From Shinella zoogloeoides (lineage in GTDB: Bacteria > Pseudomonadota > Alphaproteobacteria > Rhizobiales > Rhizobiaceae), in NCBI RefSeq assembly GCF_020883495.1, contig NZ_CP086611.1, forward strand, positions 248,001 to 312,000: a DNA stretch of 64,000 nucleotides, given 5' to 3'. A program made the position numbers and the translations under genes. Positions 37,580 through 46,156 of the stretch are shown here, one piece after another. The notes beneath the pieces were generated by a model. That model saw nothing but the letters and a program-made list of their open reading frames with translations. It was not told the DNA's origin and ran no database searches. Within the stretch, counting starts at the first letter, position 1. Every line of letters begins with the position of its first letter.

Positions 37580-38399
37580 GCAGGGCATGGGCCATCTGCG
37601 TGCGGCGTTCGGCACGGCGGCGCAGGGTTTCGGCGAAGGTGAGCAGGACAATGGAGACGACGATCATGATCGTGCCGAGCGCCAGCACGCCGGGCAGTTT
37701 GGCGGCGAAGCGAAGCTGGCCCCAGATATAGACCGGCAGCGTCGGCTCGGTGCCGGAAAGGAAGAAGGCGAGGATGAATTCGTCGAGCGAGATGGTGAAG
37801 GTGACGAGCAGGCTCGACACGATGGCCGGCGCGACCACCGGCAGCGTCACGCGGCGGAAGGTGCCGAGGGCGGTTTCGCCGAGGTCGTAGGAGGCTTCCT
37901 CCAGGCTGCGGTCGAAGCCCTCGAAGCCGGAGACCAGCACCGACATGGCATAGGGGATGCAGAACACCGTCTGGCCGAGGATGACGGTGAAAAGCGACAG
38001 TTCCACCCCGAGTGCCAGCACGATCATCAAAAGCGAGACGGCGACGATGATCTCCGGCAGGAAGAGCGGGGCCATGATGAGGCCGGCGGCGGCCTTCTGG
38101 CCGCGGAAGCGGTAGCGGGTGATGGCGCGGGCCGCGCAGATGCCGAGCACGGTCGAAAGCAGCGAGACGGAGATGCCGACGACGAGGCTGTTCCAGGCCG
38201 CTTCCAGCATGACCGTGTTGCCGGCGAGCGAGGCGTACCACTTCGTCGTGAAGCCGGCGAGCGGGAAGGTGGTGGTCGCCGCGTTGTTGAAGGAGAAGAC
38301 GGGCAGCAGCAGGATCGGCAGGTACAGGAACAGGAAATAGACGGCGACATAGGCCGGCAGGACGGGAAAGAGGCGCAGGCGCTTGGTGAGAAGGCTCAT
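37575..38399 (-). CDS. ABC transporter permease, PotC-like
   Basis: 274 residues with six predicted membrane helices and the permease EAA loop EEASYDLGETALGTFRRVTLP. Its start overlaps the stop of the upstream permease gene as ATGA, so the two permeases are translationally coupled. It forms the inner-membrane channel of the polyamine/betaine-type importer. Confidence 0.92.
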   Translation of the reverse strand: MSLLTKRLRLFPVLPAYVAVYFLFLYLPILLLPVFSFNNAATTTFPLAGFTTKWYASLAGNTVMLEAAWNSLVVGISVSLLSTVLGICAARAITRYRFRGQKAAAGLIMAPLFLPEIIVAVSLLMIVLALGVELSLFTVILGQTVFCIPYAMSVLVSGFEGFDRSLEEASYDLGETALGTFRRVTLPVVAPAIVSSLLVTFTISLDEFILAFFLSGTEPTLPVYIWGQLRFAAKLPGVLALGTIMIVVSIVLLTFAETLRRRAERRTQMAHALP

Positions 38400-39313
38400 C
38401 GGATCCTCCGCACGGTGAATTTCAGCGCCAGCACCACGGCGGCGGCGGCAAGCGAGACGAGCACCATGGTCGTCACCGAAAGGGCCGCGCCGAGCGGCCA
38501 GTTGGCCGCCTTGCCGAATTGCGCCTGGATGGCGGTCGCGATCATCACGCCGTCCTTGCCGCCGACGAGGCGCGGCGTCACGTAGTCGCCCACGGTGGGG
38601 ATCATCACGATCAGGAAGGCGGAGATGACGCCGGGCAGCGAGAGCGGCAGCGTGACGCGGAAGAAGGCCTTGAGACGGCTGTCGCCAAGGTCGCGCGCCG
38701 CCTCGATCAGCGTGCGGTCGATCTTCTGCAGCGAAACGTAGATCGGCAGGATGGCAAAGGCCGCCCAGCTATGCACCAGCGTGATGACGACGGCGTTGGA
38801 ATTGTAGAGCAGCGAGGTCAGCGGCTTGTCGATGATGCCGATGGAGATGAGGCCGGTGTTCATGACCCCGCCGTACCCGAGGATGACCTTCCACGACATG
38901 ACGCGCAGCAGGTAGCTCGTCCAGCAGGGTACGGTGATGAGGAAGAGCCAGAGGTTCTTGTGTATGCCGCCGTGGAAGGAGATGAACCAGGCGACGGGAT
39001 AGGAGAAGGCGACGGTGACGACGCTGACGGTGAGCGAAATCCACAAGGAGCGGACGAAGAGGTCGCGGTAGATCGGCTCCGTCAGGGCCTGCCGGTAGTT
39101 CTCCAGCGTGAAGGTGCGGTCGATATCGAGATAGTTCTGGGTCCAGAAGCTGTAGGCGATGACGATGAGGACCGGGAGAAAGAGCACCGCCAGCGCGTAG
39201 AGGAAGGTCGGCGAGATCATGGCGAGGCCGCGGGCCTCTTCGCTCCGCATCCAGGCTCTGCGCCTGGCGGGAGAGGGCGTGTCTGCGGCAGGGCCAAGCG
39301 CCGCCGCCGTCAT
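38396..39313 (-). CDS. ABC transporter permease, PotB-like
   Basis: 305 residues, six membrane helices, EAA loop IEAARDLGDSRLKAFFRVTLP. First gene of the permease-permease-ATPase operon. The ATG at 39313 (MTAAALG) is chosen because the upstream in-frame codons are arginine-rich and unlike the family. The 243-bp gap to the divergent aminotransferase contains BetI-like site B. Confidence 0.9.
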   Translation of the reverse strand: MTAAALGPAADTPSPARRRAWMRSEEARGLAMISPTFLYALAVLFLPVLIVIAYSFWTQNYLDIDRTFTLENYRQALTEPIYRDLFVRSLWISLTVSVVTVAFSYPVAWFISFHGGIHKNLWLFLITVPCWTSYLLRVMSWKVILGYGGVMNTGLISIGIIDKPLTSLLYNSNAVVITLVHSWAAFAILPIYVSLQKIDRTLIEAARDLGDSRLKAFFRVTLPLSLPGVISAFLIVMIPTVGDYVTPRLVGGKDGVMIATAIQAQFGKAANWPLGAALSVTTMVLVSLAAAAVVLALKFTVRRIR

Positions 39314-39471
39314 CGCAGGGCGTTCCCGTGGCGACAACTCTCGCGGAGCGTGCGGTTTTCCATATCCATCCTTGCGCCTTTTCGGCTTGTGCGGCTCCTT
39401 GCGGCGCGCGCTTGTGTTCCCGAATGCAGCATGCGCCCGAATCCCCGTTGAAATCAACCCCTGTTTCTGCA

Positions 39472-39497
39472 ATATTGATTGAACGAACATTCAATAT
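39472..39497. promoter_or_regulatory. BetI-like operator, site B
   Basis: ATATTGA-N12-TCAATAT enclosing TTGAACGAACAT. The core TGAACGAACATTCAATAT matches site C at 16 of 18 positions. It lies 72 bp before the aminotransferase gene and about 160 bp before the permease operon, so it could control both. Confidence 0.6.
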
Positions 39498-39568
39498 GAA
39501 TGAGAAAATAGTGATCTTTCATATTGTTGTTCCAGAATCTCTTTCTTGAATAGCCGATGGAGACGGGC

Positions 39569-40993
39569 ATGGCGGCGATTGCGAAGACGGCGAATGGCGG
39601 CGGGCTTGCCGATGAAGCGGCGGTCGACGATCTCACCCGGCTCGCCGAGCGGCATCTGGTGCAGCCCTGGCCGGTTTCCGGCTCCATCGGCGCGGAGGCG
39701 CGCGGGCGCATCGAGGCGGGCGAGGGCATCTATGTGACGGACGCGGCCGGCCGCAAGCTGATCGACGGGCCCGCGGGCATGTGGTGCGTCAATGCCGGCC
39801 ATCGCAACCGGGAGCTTGCAGATGTCATGGCCGCGCAGGCCATGGAGCTTTCCTATAATTCGCCCTGGTACACGACGAACGCGCCCTCGGCGGTGCTGTC
39901 CGCGCGGCTGGCGGGCCATGCGCCCGAGGGCGTCGACCACGTTTTCTACACGACCGGCGGCTCCTCCGCCGTCGAGACGGCGCTGCGCTTCATGCAGTTC
40001 GCCAACAATGTGAAGGGCCGGCCGGAGAAGAAGCTGATCGTCTCGCGGCAAGGCGGCTATCACGGCTCGACCTATCTTTCCGCCTCGCTCAACGGCCGGC
40101 CGCGCGACCATGACTGGATGGACAGCGCCGCCGACCTCGTGGTGAAGCTCTCCTGCCCCAATCCCTTCCGCCGGCCGGAAGGCATGAGCGTCGAGGCCTT
40201 CTGCGACTTTCTCGTCGAGGAGTTCCGCGCGGTCATCGAGGCGCGGGGGGCGGAGAATATCGGCGCCTTCATCGCCGAGCCGGTCATGGCATCCGGCGGC
40301 GTCATCGTGCCGCCGCCGGGCTATCTTGCGCGCATGCATGCGCTGTGCCGGCAGAACGATATCCTCTTCATCGCCGACGAGGTGGTGACGGCCTTCGGCC
40401 GCCTCGGCCATGTCTTCGCGGCGAAGGACGTCTTCGATATCGAGCCGGACATGATCACCTTCGCCAAGGGCGTGACGTCGGGCTATTTCCCGCTCGGCGG
40501 GGTGATGATCGCCGGCCGGCTCTTCGAGGAGCTGCGACGCTCGAACCATTCCGAAGCGATGTTCGCCCATGGCCTCACCTATTCTAGTCACCCCGTCGGC
40601 TGCGCCGTGGCGCTGAAGAACCTCGATATCCTCGAAGGCGGATTGCTGGAGCATACGCGCGCGGTGTCGGATCACTTCCAGGCGAGCCTGAAGGCGCTGG
40701 AGGACCTGCCGCTGGTCGGCGAGGTGCGCGGCCTCGGGTTGATGGCCTGCGTCGAGTGCGTCGCCGATCGCACCAGCAACAACCCGCTGACGCTCGACCT
40801 CGAAGTCGGCAAGCGCATCGACCGGCATTGCCAGGAACTTGGCCTTCTCGTGCGCCCGCTGATCCATATGTGCGTGATGTCGCCGCCGCTGACGATCACG
40901 AAAGCCCAGATCGACGACATGGCAGCGATCCTGCGCCGCGGCATAGAACTGACGATGGACGACCTCACCCGCGAAGAGCTGTGGAACGGCTGA
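39569..40993 (+). CDS. Class III aminotransferase (PLP-dependent)
   Basis: About 474 residues of the omega/4-aminobutyrate type aminotransferases. Visible features are TTGGSSAVETALR (cofactor phosphate), GGYHGSTYLSAS, the Asp in ILFIADEVVTAFGR and the PLP lysine in TFAKGVTSGYFPLGG (about residue 300). It transfers amino groups from an omega-amine such as a polyamine, beta-alanine or taurine-like compound to a keto acid. Two starts are possible, 39557 and 39569; GGAGA before 39569 favours it. Divergent from the transporter operon with operator B between them, it is presumed to process the imported amine. Confidence 0.9.
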   Translation: MAAIAKTANGGGLADEAAVDDLTRLAERHLVQPWPVSGSIGAEARGRIEAGEGIYVTDAAGRKLIDGPAGMWCVNAGHRNRELADVMAAQAMELSYNSPWYTTNAPSAVLSARLAGHAPEGVDHVFYTTGGSSAVETALRFMQFANNVKGRPEKKLIVSRQGGYHGSTYLSASLNGRPRDHDWMDSAADLVVKLSCPNPFRRPEGMSVEAFCDFLVEEFRAVIEARGAENIGAFIAEPVMASGGVIVPPPGYLARMHALCRQNDILFIADEVVTAFGRLGHVFAAKDVFDIEPDMITFAKGVTSGYFPLGGVMIAGRLFEELRRSNHSEAMFAHGLTYSSHPVGCAVALKNLDILEGGLLEHTRAVSDHFQASLKALEDLPLVGEVRGLGLMACVECVADRTSNNPLTLDLEVGKRIDRHCQELGLLVRPLIHMCVMSPPLTITKAQIDDMAAILRRGIELTMDDLTREELWNG

Positions 40994-40998
40994 ACCCT

Positions 40999-41027
40999 GT
41001 TTGGAGCGCACATTCCCTGCTCCAAAC
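40999..41027 (+). other. Inverted repeat GTTTGGAGC-N11-GCTCCAAAC after aminotransferase
   Basis: Perfect 9-bp arms, directly upstream of the intrinsic terminator. May protect the mRNA 3' end. Confidence 0.5.
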
Positions 41028-41031
41028 GTTT

Positions 41032-41058
41032 GAGGCCCGCGAAAGCGGGCCTCCTTTT
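41032..41058 (+). terminator. Intrinsic terminator of the aminotransferase gene
   Basis: GAGGCCCGC-GAAA-GCGGGCCTC followed by CTTTTG, a stable tetraloop hairpin with a short T tract. Confidence 0.85.
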
Positions 41059-41072
41059 GTGCCGGAGGAGCT

Positions 41073-41471
41073 TTATGCCTTCCTTCTGGCGGCGACGGCG
41101 GCCTCGACCCCGGTTGGGAGATGGTCTTCGAACCAGCCGATCATCCGCCGGATATCGGTGCCGGCGGGCGTGGCGTCACCCGTCCCGACCAGCTCCGCGC
41201 TCGCTTGCGCCATTGCGATCAGGATACGGGCGCTTTCCGGCACGTAAGGCAGGTCGGCTCCCCGGGCATGCCGGTCGCGGATGATCCGGTAGCGGATGTT
41301 CTCGGGATAGGTCCAGGCGCTGACAAGCAGGTCATGGACGCTGACCGGCCGACCGCCGACCTCGATCATCGCGTCGCGGTCGGTCTCCTTGCAGCCTGAC
41401 GCCTCGATGCGCTCACAGGCGTCGATCGCGGCATTCATCATGGCCCTGATCAGGTTCCAGTCGGTTCTCAT
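41073..41471 (-). CDS. Hypothetical protein, 132 residues
   Basis: Soluble and mostly helical, opening with MRTDWNLIRAMMNAAIDACE. It contains VSVHDLLVSAWTYPENIRYR and RGADLPYVPESARILIAMAQ. No family assigned, but the frame is clean, codon use matches neighbours, and the start has TGGCATGA-type context with GGAGGCTGGC just upstream. It lies between the aminotransferase (convergent) and the Rieske oxygenase (same strand, 72 bp upstream), so it could be cotranscribed with the latter. Function unknown. Confidence 0.6.
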   Translation of the reverse strand: MRTDWNLIRAMMNAAIDACERIEASGCKETDRDAMIEVGGRPVSVHDLLVSAWTYPENIRYRIIRDRHARGADLPYVPESARILIAMAQASAELVGTGDATPAGTDIRRMIGWFEDHLPTGVEAAVAARRKA

Positions 41472-41543
41472 GCCAGCCTCCGGTGCGCGGCGGCGATGGT
41501 ATGAGAAGGGCGGATGGGGCGCAATCTCCGGCTTCGTGCGTGC

Positions 41544-42737
41544 CTATTCCTTCAGTCCTGCATTGACCGCCGCCATCGCATTTTCCTCCGGCGCATCCTT
41601 CAGGTTCACCACCGGCAGCACGCGGCGCAGATGGTCGTGGTGGGTGCGTACGCCGTATTCGAGGTCGGACAGGTAGAAGCCGGCGAAGGCGTTGGAGGTC
41701 ATGGCCTCGTTGGACCAGACGGTGAGTTGCACGTCCTCGGCCTGGGTGTCGCGGTCGATGCGGGCGGCGAGATAGCGGGCGAGGCGCTGCGCACGGTCTT
41801 CCTCACGGTAGCGATAGATGCCGCCGCGCAGCAGCGTCTTGCCGAGGGAAAGCGGGAATTCCTGGTAGAACTGCACGCTTTCCGGCGTCACGGCGATGAC
41901 GCAGTTCGGGAAGAGGCCGAAATAGATCCAGGCCTTGCGCAGCCGTTCCGGCAGGCGCGCATTTTCCGGCGAGATATTCACATAGTTGCGCACGCTCCAG
42001 CGCCGGCCGGCATGGGGATTGTAGGTGGCGAAGGAACGGCAGAGACCGTCGACGAAGGGCTCGTCGTAGTAGGTGGAGCCGTAGAGGTCCTGCAGCGCCG
42101 GATGCGCCATGGCGACGTGGTAGCCCTCGTTGTCGACGTCGCGCACGGATTTCCAGTTGACCGGGCTTTCCTGGGTCCAGATGCCGCCGGCCGGCACCAT
42201 CTCCTCGGCGCGGTAATGCGAAAGCTCCTCCTCGAAGGGGCGCATCTGTTCGGCGACGGAAGGTTGCGGGCCGGGGGCGAAGCGGATGAAGACGAAGCCC
42301 TGCCAGACCTCGCATTCCAGCGTCTTCAGCGCGAATTCGTCCTTGTCGAGCGGTGGGAAGCTGCGCGGGCGCGCCGCGCCGCGCAAGGTGCCGTCGAGAT
42401 TGTAGACCCAGCCGTGGAAAGGACAGACGATCGCATTGCGACACGCGCCCTTCTCGTCCGCCACCAGCCGCGAGCCGCGGTGGCGACAGATATTGTGGAA
42501 GGCGCGCACCGCGCCGTCCTGCCCGCGTAGGATGAGCGCGCGCTCGCCGAAGACGTCGAGGGCAAGATAATTGCCGGCCTCGGGAATGTCGCAGACATGA
42601 CAGGCGATCTGCCAGTGCTCGCGAAAGACATGCTGCTTTTCCAGCTCGAGCAAAGCAGGGCTGTGATAGCACCAGCCCGGCAGTCCGCTCCGGTCCCAGT
42701 CGTTCGGAACGCTGATATCGCGGATCACCTCATTCAT
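41544..42737 (-). CDS. Rieske-type oxygenase alpha subunit, quaternary-amine (CntA/GbcA-like) type
   Basis: 397 residues. The Rieske site is C84-R-H86 and C105-PF-H108. The mononuclear iron site is D202-NE-GYH207-VAM-AH212, and the bridging position three before the first His is Glu204 rather than the usual Asp, as in carnitine monooxygenase CntA. These enzymes hydroxylate the N-methyl group or carbon next to a quaternary nitrogen, releasing formaldehyde or trimethylamine. The start at 42737 has GGGGAA upstream; an ATG at 42767 would lie inside operator C. No reductase (gbcB/cntB) is adjacent. Presumed first step of the local pathway. Confidence 0.87.
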   Translation of the reverse strand: MNEVIRDISVPNDWDRSGLPGWCYHSPALLELEKQHVFREHWQIACHVCDIPEAGNYLALDVFGERALILRGQDGAVRAFHNICRHRGSRLVADEKGACRNAIVCPFHGWVYNLDGTLRGAARPRSFPPLDKDEFALKTLECEVWQGFVFIRFAPGPQPSVAEQMRPFEEELSHYRAEEMVPAGGIWTQESPVNWKSVRDVDNEGYHVAMAHPALQDLYGSTYYDEPFVDGLCRSFATYNPHAGRRWSVRNYVNISPENARLPERLRKAWIYFGLFPNCVIAVTPESVQFYQEFPLSLGKTLLRGGIYRYREEDRAQRLARYLAARIDRDTQAEDVQLTVWSNEAMTSNAFAGFYLSDLEYGVRTHHDHLRRVLPVVNLKDAPEENAMAAVNAGLKE

Positions 42738-42752
42738 GTCGTTCCCCATATT

Positions 42753-42774
42753 TTGCTGAACGTTCATTCAATAT
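42753..42774 (-). promoter_or_regulatory. BetI-like operator, site C
   Basis: TTGCTGAACGTTCATTCA followed by ATAT, with the perfect 10-bp palindrome TGAACGTTCA. It lies immediately upstream of the Rieske gene start, where a bound repressor would block transcription. Confidence 0.65.
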
Positions 42775-42930
42775 AAGCACGATTTTCGTTCAAAAGGAAT
42801 AGCTTGCGAATCTTCGGGTGATGGAAGGGGAGAAAGGCCATGCGCGGAGCGGGCGCAGGCGCGCCCATCCCGCGCGCTTCGCGGTCAAGCGCGGGCGTCA
42901 GTAAAGGTCTTGCGGCCGATGCGTGGAGCG

Positions 42931-44157
42931 TCAGATCCGTCCGTAGGCGCCGCCCGCGCCGGTGATGGCGGCGAGGAAGCTGGCAAGGCCGGCCGAGCGC
43001 AGCGGCAGGTAGGGCTTGCCCTGATCGCGGCACAGCCGCTTCACGAGGCCGACGGCCGAATGGCTGATATGGTCGACGGGAAAGAGGATCGTCGCGGCCT
43101 GCCCGACGAGGGCCGGCAGCAGCGTGGTGCTGTCCTCCATGCCGCCGTCGTGCAGCAGGAGGGTGACGTCACGGCTCGCCGCATAGGCGCGCAGATGCTC
43201 GAAGAGATTGCGCCGTCCGCCGACATAGAGGACCGGGCCGGCGGGCCGGGCCGTTTCCACGCCATGCTGGAGGTGGGTCGCGATGGCCGTCTCCAGCGCC
43301 TCGTTTTCCCGCAGGATCGCGTCGTTGAGGTCGCGCAGTTGCTCGACCTCGCGCTGCAGGGCGCGGCCCCGTTCTTCCGCCTCGGCCAGCCGTCTGGACA
43401 GCGCGTCGAGGCGGCTCGCCTCCGTTTCCCGCTGTCCGGGCAAGGCGTCTTCCGTTCGGGCCGGGCGGGCGAGCGCGGCGGCAAGGGCCTCGGCGTGGAT
43501 GAGCCGCTCTTCCATCTGCCGGGCGCTGCGCTGGAAGGCGGCGCGTTCGCCGGCCGCGGCCTTGAGGCGCATTTCCTGCCGCGCGCTGCGCGCCTTTTCC
43601 TGTTCGAGCTGCCGTTCCAGCCGGGTCAGGCGGGCTAGGTCGAGGCGGCTTGCGCTGCCGACGAGGTGCGAGAGCATATGCACCTCGCCGAAGATGTCGC
43701 GCAGCAGGGCGGCCGGGCTTGCCGGGTGGCTCATCAGCGCCCAGTAGGGGCCGGCGATGTCGCCGCGGTCGAAGCAGTCGCGCCAGATGGCGCGAAGCTC
43801 TTCCTCGTCCGCATTGCGGGGGAGGCGCTTGATGCTGGCCTCGTGGCGCTTGTCGAGCGCCTTGTTGAGGAGTCGGCCGGCCTGATCGCGCTGGCCGGCA
43901 AGGCGCACGCCCCGGCCGTGCAGCGCATGGTCCGTCGCGGTGCGCGCATCCTCCAGCCCGGCCTTGATCAGGATCTGGCGGAGTTCACCCGTCGTCAGGC
44001 ATGTGCCGACGATGGAGCAATGGAAGGTGGACGGAATATCGCAGAGCCGCAGTCGCTGGGATGTGGTTCGCGCCGCCCCCTCGCCGGCCCCTGTGAAGGG
44101 GATGGCCATCGGGGGAAGGGGAGCGCCATGGGATTTGAGGCGGGGCAGGGTGGGCAT
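42931..44157 (-). CDS. DUF2325 protein with central coiled coil
   Basis: About 408 residues. The N-terminal region has cysteines in RLCDIPSTFHCSIVGTC. A long Arg/Glu/Ala-rich coiled coil spans roughly 180-300, and a C-terminal DUF2325 domain opens with VLYVGGRRNLFEHLRAYAAS. DUF2325 has a response-receiver-like fold of unknown role. The ATG at 44157 is chosen because earlier in-frame starts lie inside a 48-bp palindrome. It is downstream of recX on the same strand, but separated by that palindrome. Confidence 0.75.
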   Translation of the reverse strand: MPTLPRLKSHGAPLPPMAIPFTGAGEGAARTTSQRLRLCDIPSTFHCSIVGTCLTTGELRQILIKAGLEDARTATDHALHGRGVRLAGQRDQAGRLLNKALDKRHEASIKRLPRNADEEELRAIWRDCFDRGDIAGPYWALMSHPASPAALLRDIFGEVHMLSHLVGSASRLDLARLTRLERQLEQEKARSARQEMRLKAAAGERAAFQRSARQMEERLIHAEALAAALARPARTEDALPGQRETEASRLDALSRRLAEAEERGRALQREVEQLRDLNDAILRENEALETAIATHLQHGVETARPAGPVLYVGGRRNLFEHLRAYAASRDVTLLLHDGGMEDSTTLLPALVGQAATILFPVDHISHSAVGLVKRLCRDQGKPYLPLRSAGLASFLAAITGAGGAYGRI

Positions 44158-44183
44158 GGGCTTGGCTCTTTCGCTGGTCGCTC

Positions 44184-44231
44184 GCTCTTCCATTTCGTTA
44201 TATTTCATCAAATATAACGAAATGGAAGAGC
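44184..44231. repeat. 48-bp perfect palindrome (22-bp arms, 4-nt loop)
   Basis: The left arm runs 44184-44205 and the right arm 44210-44231, loop CATC. The inner part is AT-rich (CGTTATATTT / AAATATAACG) and the outer part is GCTCTTCCATTT. It is between recX and the DUF2325 gene. Read as RNA it would terminate or stabilise the recX transcript; read as DNA the TATA-rich centre could be a promoter under a dimeric regulator. Confidence 0.9.
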
Positions 44232-44257
44232 CTTGTATCGCGGGAGCGCCAAAGGTT

Positions 44258-44812
44258 TCAGAAGGGGGAGCCGGCGCCGAGGATCGTTTCGGCTTCCTCT
44301 TGCGCCATGGCGAGCACCGTCCGGCTTATCTCGAAAGCGAAGCCGGCCCGGGCGAAGGCGGCAAGCTCCTTCGCCTTGCGCTTGTCGTCGAGGTCCACCT
44401 TGCGGAACGGTCCGAAGGCCCGTTTTCGGGCGAGGACGAGGGCGGCGAAGAGATCGTCGATCCCGGCGACGGCGGCCGCGGCCGTTTCCCGGTCGATGCC
44501 CTTGCGGGTCAGCTTGAGGGCGACGGCCCTGCGGGAGCGGCCGCTGCGCATGCCCGCGCGGCTGCCGGCCTCGGCATAGGCCTCGTCGTCGAGGGCCTTG
44601 ATGTCATAGGCGAATTTGACGGCGGCTTCGGCCAGCATGCGCACCTGCGTCTCGCCGATGCCCTCGAATTTCTCGCGGGCCTTGCGCGCGATGGCGTCGA
44701 AGAGCTGCTTTTCCGTGTGCATGCGCCGTTCGAGGCGGTAGATCGTGGAATTGCGCGCCCAGGAGAACATGCGCGGGGTCGGCGTGTCGGCCGCGGTCGT
44801 CTCGTCCTGCAC
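44258..44812 (-). CDS. recX: RecX family regulatory protein
   Basis: 184 residues with the three-helix repeats of RecX, including LAEAAVKFAYDIKALDDEAY and LTRKGIDRETAAAAV. RecX binds RecA filaments and inhibits strand exchange. It is longer at the N-terminus than enterobacterial RecX (about 166 residues), as in many alphaproteobacteria. recA is not adjacent. ATG at 44812 or 44770. Confidence 0.85.
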   Translation of the reverse strand: MQDETTAADTPTPRMFSWARNSTIYRLERRMHTEKQLFDAIARKAREKFEGIGETQVRMLAEAAVKFAYDIKALDDEAYAEAGSRAGMRSGRSRRAVALKLTRKGIDRETAAAAVAGIDDLFAALVLARKRAFGPFRKVDLDDKRKAKELAAFARAGFAFEISRTVLAMAQEEAETILGAGSPF

Positions 44813-44967
44813 GGGTCAGCCTGCCTGTCGCCCGTGTCCATGCGCCGGGCGTGATTCGGGGAATGTCGTCCGGTCCCGCGCCCGCGCCGGGCGACGGAAT
44901 GCGGCGCGCGATGGCGCGCCCGCCATGGGAGGATCGGCGGGCTGTCGCCGCCGATCCCGAAGGCAGA

Positions 44968-45168
44968 TTAGAGGACGCGGACGTTCTCAGCCTTGGACTT
45001 GCCGGTCTTGCGATCCTGGCCGATGTCGTAGCTGACGCGCTGTCCCTCGCTCAGCGTACCGCCCTGCAGGGCCGAAACGTGCACGAAAACATCGCTCGCG
45101 CCGTTTTCCGGCGTGATGAAGCCGTAACCCTTGTCCCCGTTGAAAAATTTAACTGTGCCCGTGGCCAT
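44968..45168 (-). CDS. cspA: Cold-shock protein (CspA family)
   Basis: 66 residues, a single OB-fold domain with RNP1 KGYGFI and RNP2 VFVHVS. It binds single-stranded RNA and DNA, melting secondary structure. ATG at 45168, preceded by AAGGATCAGG. The upstream region is long and without a gene, as expected for csp mRNAs with long leaders. Several paralogues are normal in rhizobia, so the symbol denotes family only. Confidence 0.93.
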   Translation of the reverse strand: MATGTVKFFNGDKGYGFITPENGASDVFVHVSALQGGTLSEGQRVSYDIGQDRKTGKSKAENVRVL

Positions 45169-45376
45169 GTCCTGATCCTTAAATGCTCTTACAGCGAATT
45201 GCCGCGCGCAGAACCTATAGATGAAGGGCCGTGTTCGCAATGCACTTGCAGTCGATGGCGACAGAGCCGTGAAATGCCCTTGAAACGGCCGGGGCGCACC
45301 CTATCTATCGTCTACCACCCGTATCGATGACGCCTGCCGCACCAGCACCATCTGCTGCGCGCGTCGTCCGGGTTCG

Positions 45377-45415
45377 ATAGGGCGCTCCCCGCAAGGGTCG
45401 AGCGCCCTATTGCTT
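45377..45415 (+). terminator. Orphan intrinsic terminator in the cspA-VOC gap
   Basis: ATAGGGCGCTC (45377-45387) pairs with GAGCGCCCTAT (45400-45410), followed by TGCTTTTCC. No coding region on the + strand ends here. The 410-bp stretch 45169-45578 otherwise holds only the cspA leader/promoter and the VOC promoter. It may mark the 3' end of a small RNA. Confidence 0.5.
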
Positions 45416-45578
45416 TTCCAGCCTGCGATTTTTTCTTCGCGGACCTGTCGGAACGCGCTGGCCCCGTACGTCCTTCGGGCAATCCGGCTGCAAGAGGCAG
45501 GCCCGGAGTGGAGAAATCCGGCCATCCGCCTATGTCTTCAGGCAAAGGATGGCGACGAACCCGTAGATAAGGAACAGG

Positions 45579-46055
45579 ATGATGGCGAAGAACACGATCT
45601 GCATCTGGTACGACAAGGACGCCGAGGCCGCCGCCCGCTTCTATACGGAGGTCTTTCCCGACAGCGCGGTGACGGGGGTGCATCGCGCGCCGGGCGATTA
45701 TCCCTCCGGCAAGCAGGGCGACGTGCTCACGGTGGAGTTCACGGTCGCGGGCATCCCCTGCCTCGGCCTCAACGGTGGGCCGGTGTTCAAGCATTCGGAA
45801 GCCTTCTCCTTCCAGATTTCCACCGAGGATCAGGCGGAGACCGACCGTTACTGGAACGCCATCGTCGGTAATGGCGGGCAGGAAAGCGAATGCGGCTGGT
45901 GCAAGGACAGATGGGGTATTTCCTGGCAGATCACGCCGCGCACGCTGATGGAGGCGCTTTCCGCCGGCGGGAGCGAGGCCAAGCGCGCCTTCGCGGCCAT
46001 GATGACCATGCGGAAGATCGACGTCGCCGCCATCGATGCGGCCCGGCGCGGCTGA
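45579..46055 (+). CDS. VOC-superfamily protein (PhnB/3-demethylubiquinone methyltransferase-like)
   Basis: 158 residues with paired beta-alpha-beta-beta-beta units. Features are KNTICIWYDKDAEAAARFYT at the start, the FPDSAVT strand, AFSFQISTEDQAETDRYW and GWCKDRWGISWQITP, all typical of the PhnB-type glyoxalase/bleomycin-resistance group. No enzymatic role is established for this subgroup despite the common methyltransferase label. Tandem ATGs at 45579/45582 follow AAGGAACAGG. Monocistronic. Confidence 0.85.
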   Translation: MMAKNTICIWYDKDAEAAARFYTEVFPDSAVTGVHRAPGDYPSGKQGDVLTVEFTVAGIPCLGLNGGPVFKHSEAFSFQISTEDQAETDRYWNAIVGNGGQESECGWCKDRWGISWQITPRTLMEALSAGGSEAKRAFAAMMTMRKIDVAAIDAARRG

Positions 46056-46139
46056 ACGGCGCCTCGCCCTGCGCCGCTGTCGCAGGGCGAGGAACCTGTT
46101 GATGGTGCGTCATAGTCATTGACGCAAATTTTACCTCGT

Positions 46140-46155
46140 CTACTATATCTTGTGT
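46140..46155 (+). promoter_or_regulatory. Candidate NrdR box
   Basis: CTACTATATCTTGTGT resembles the NrdR consensus ACACTATATxTTGTGT. It sits just upstream of the cobalamin riboswitch in the leader of the nrd operon. A second box at the usual 31-32 bp spacing is not obvious. Confidence 0.5.
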
Positions 46156-46156
46156 T

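Noticed and set aside
45365..45415. tRNA-like GGTTCGA in the cspA-VOC gap
   Set aside because: No acceptor, anticodon or D stems can be built around it; the segment folds instead as a terminator hairpin.
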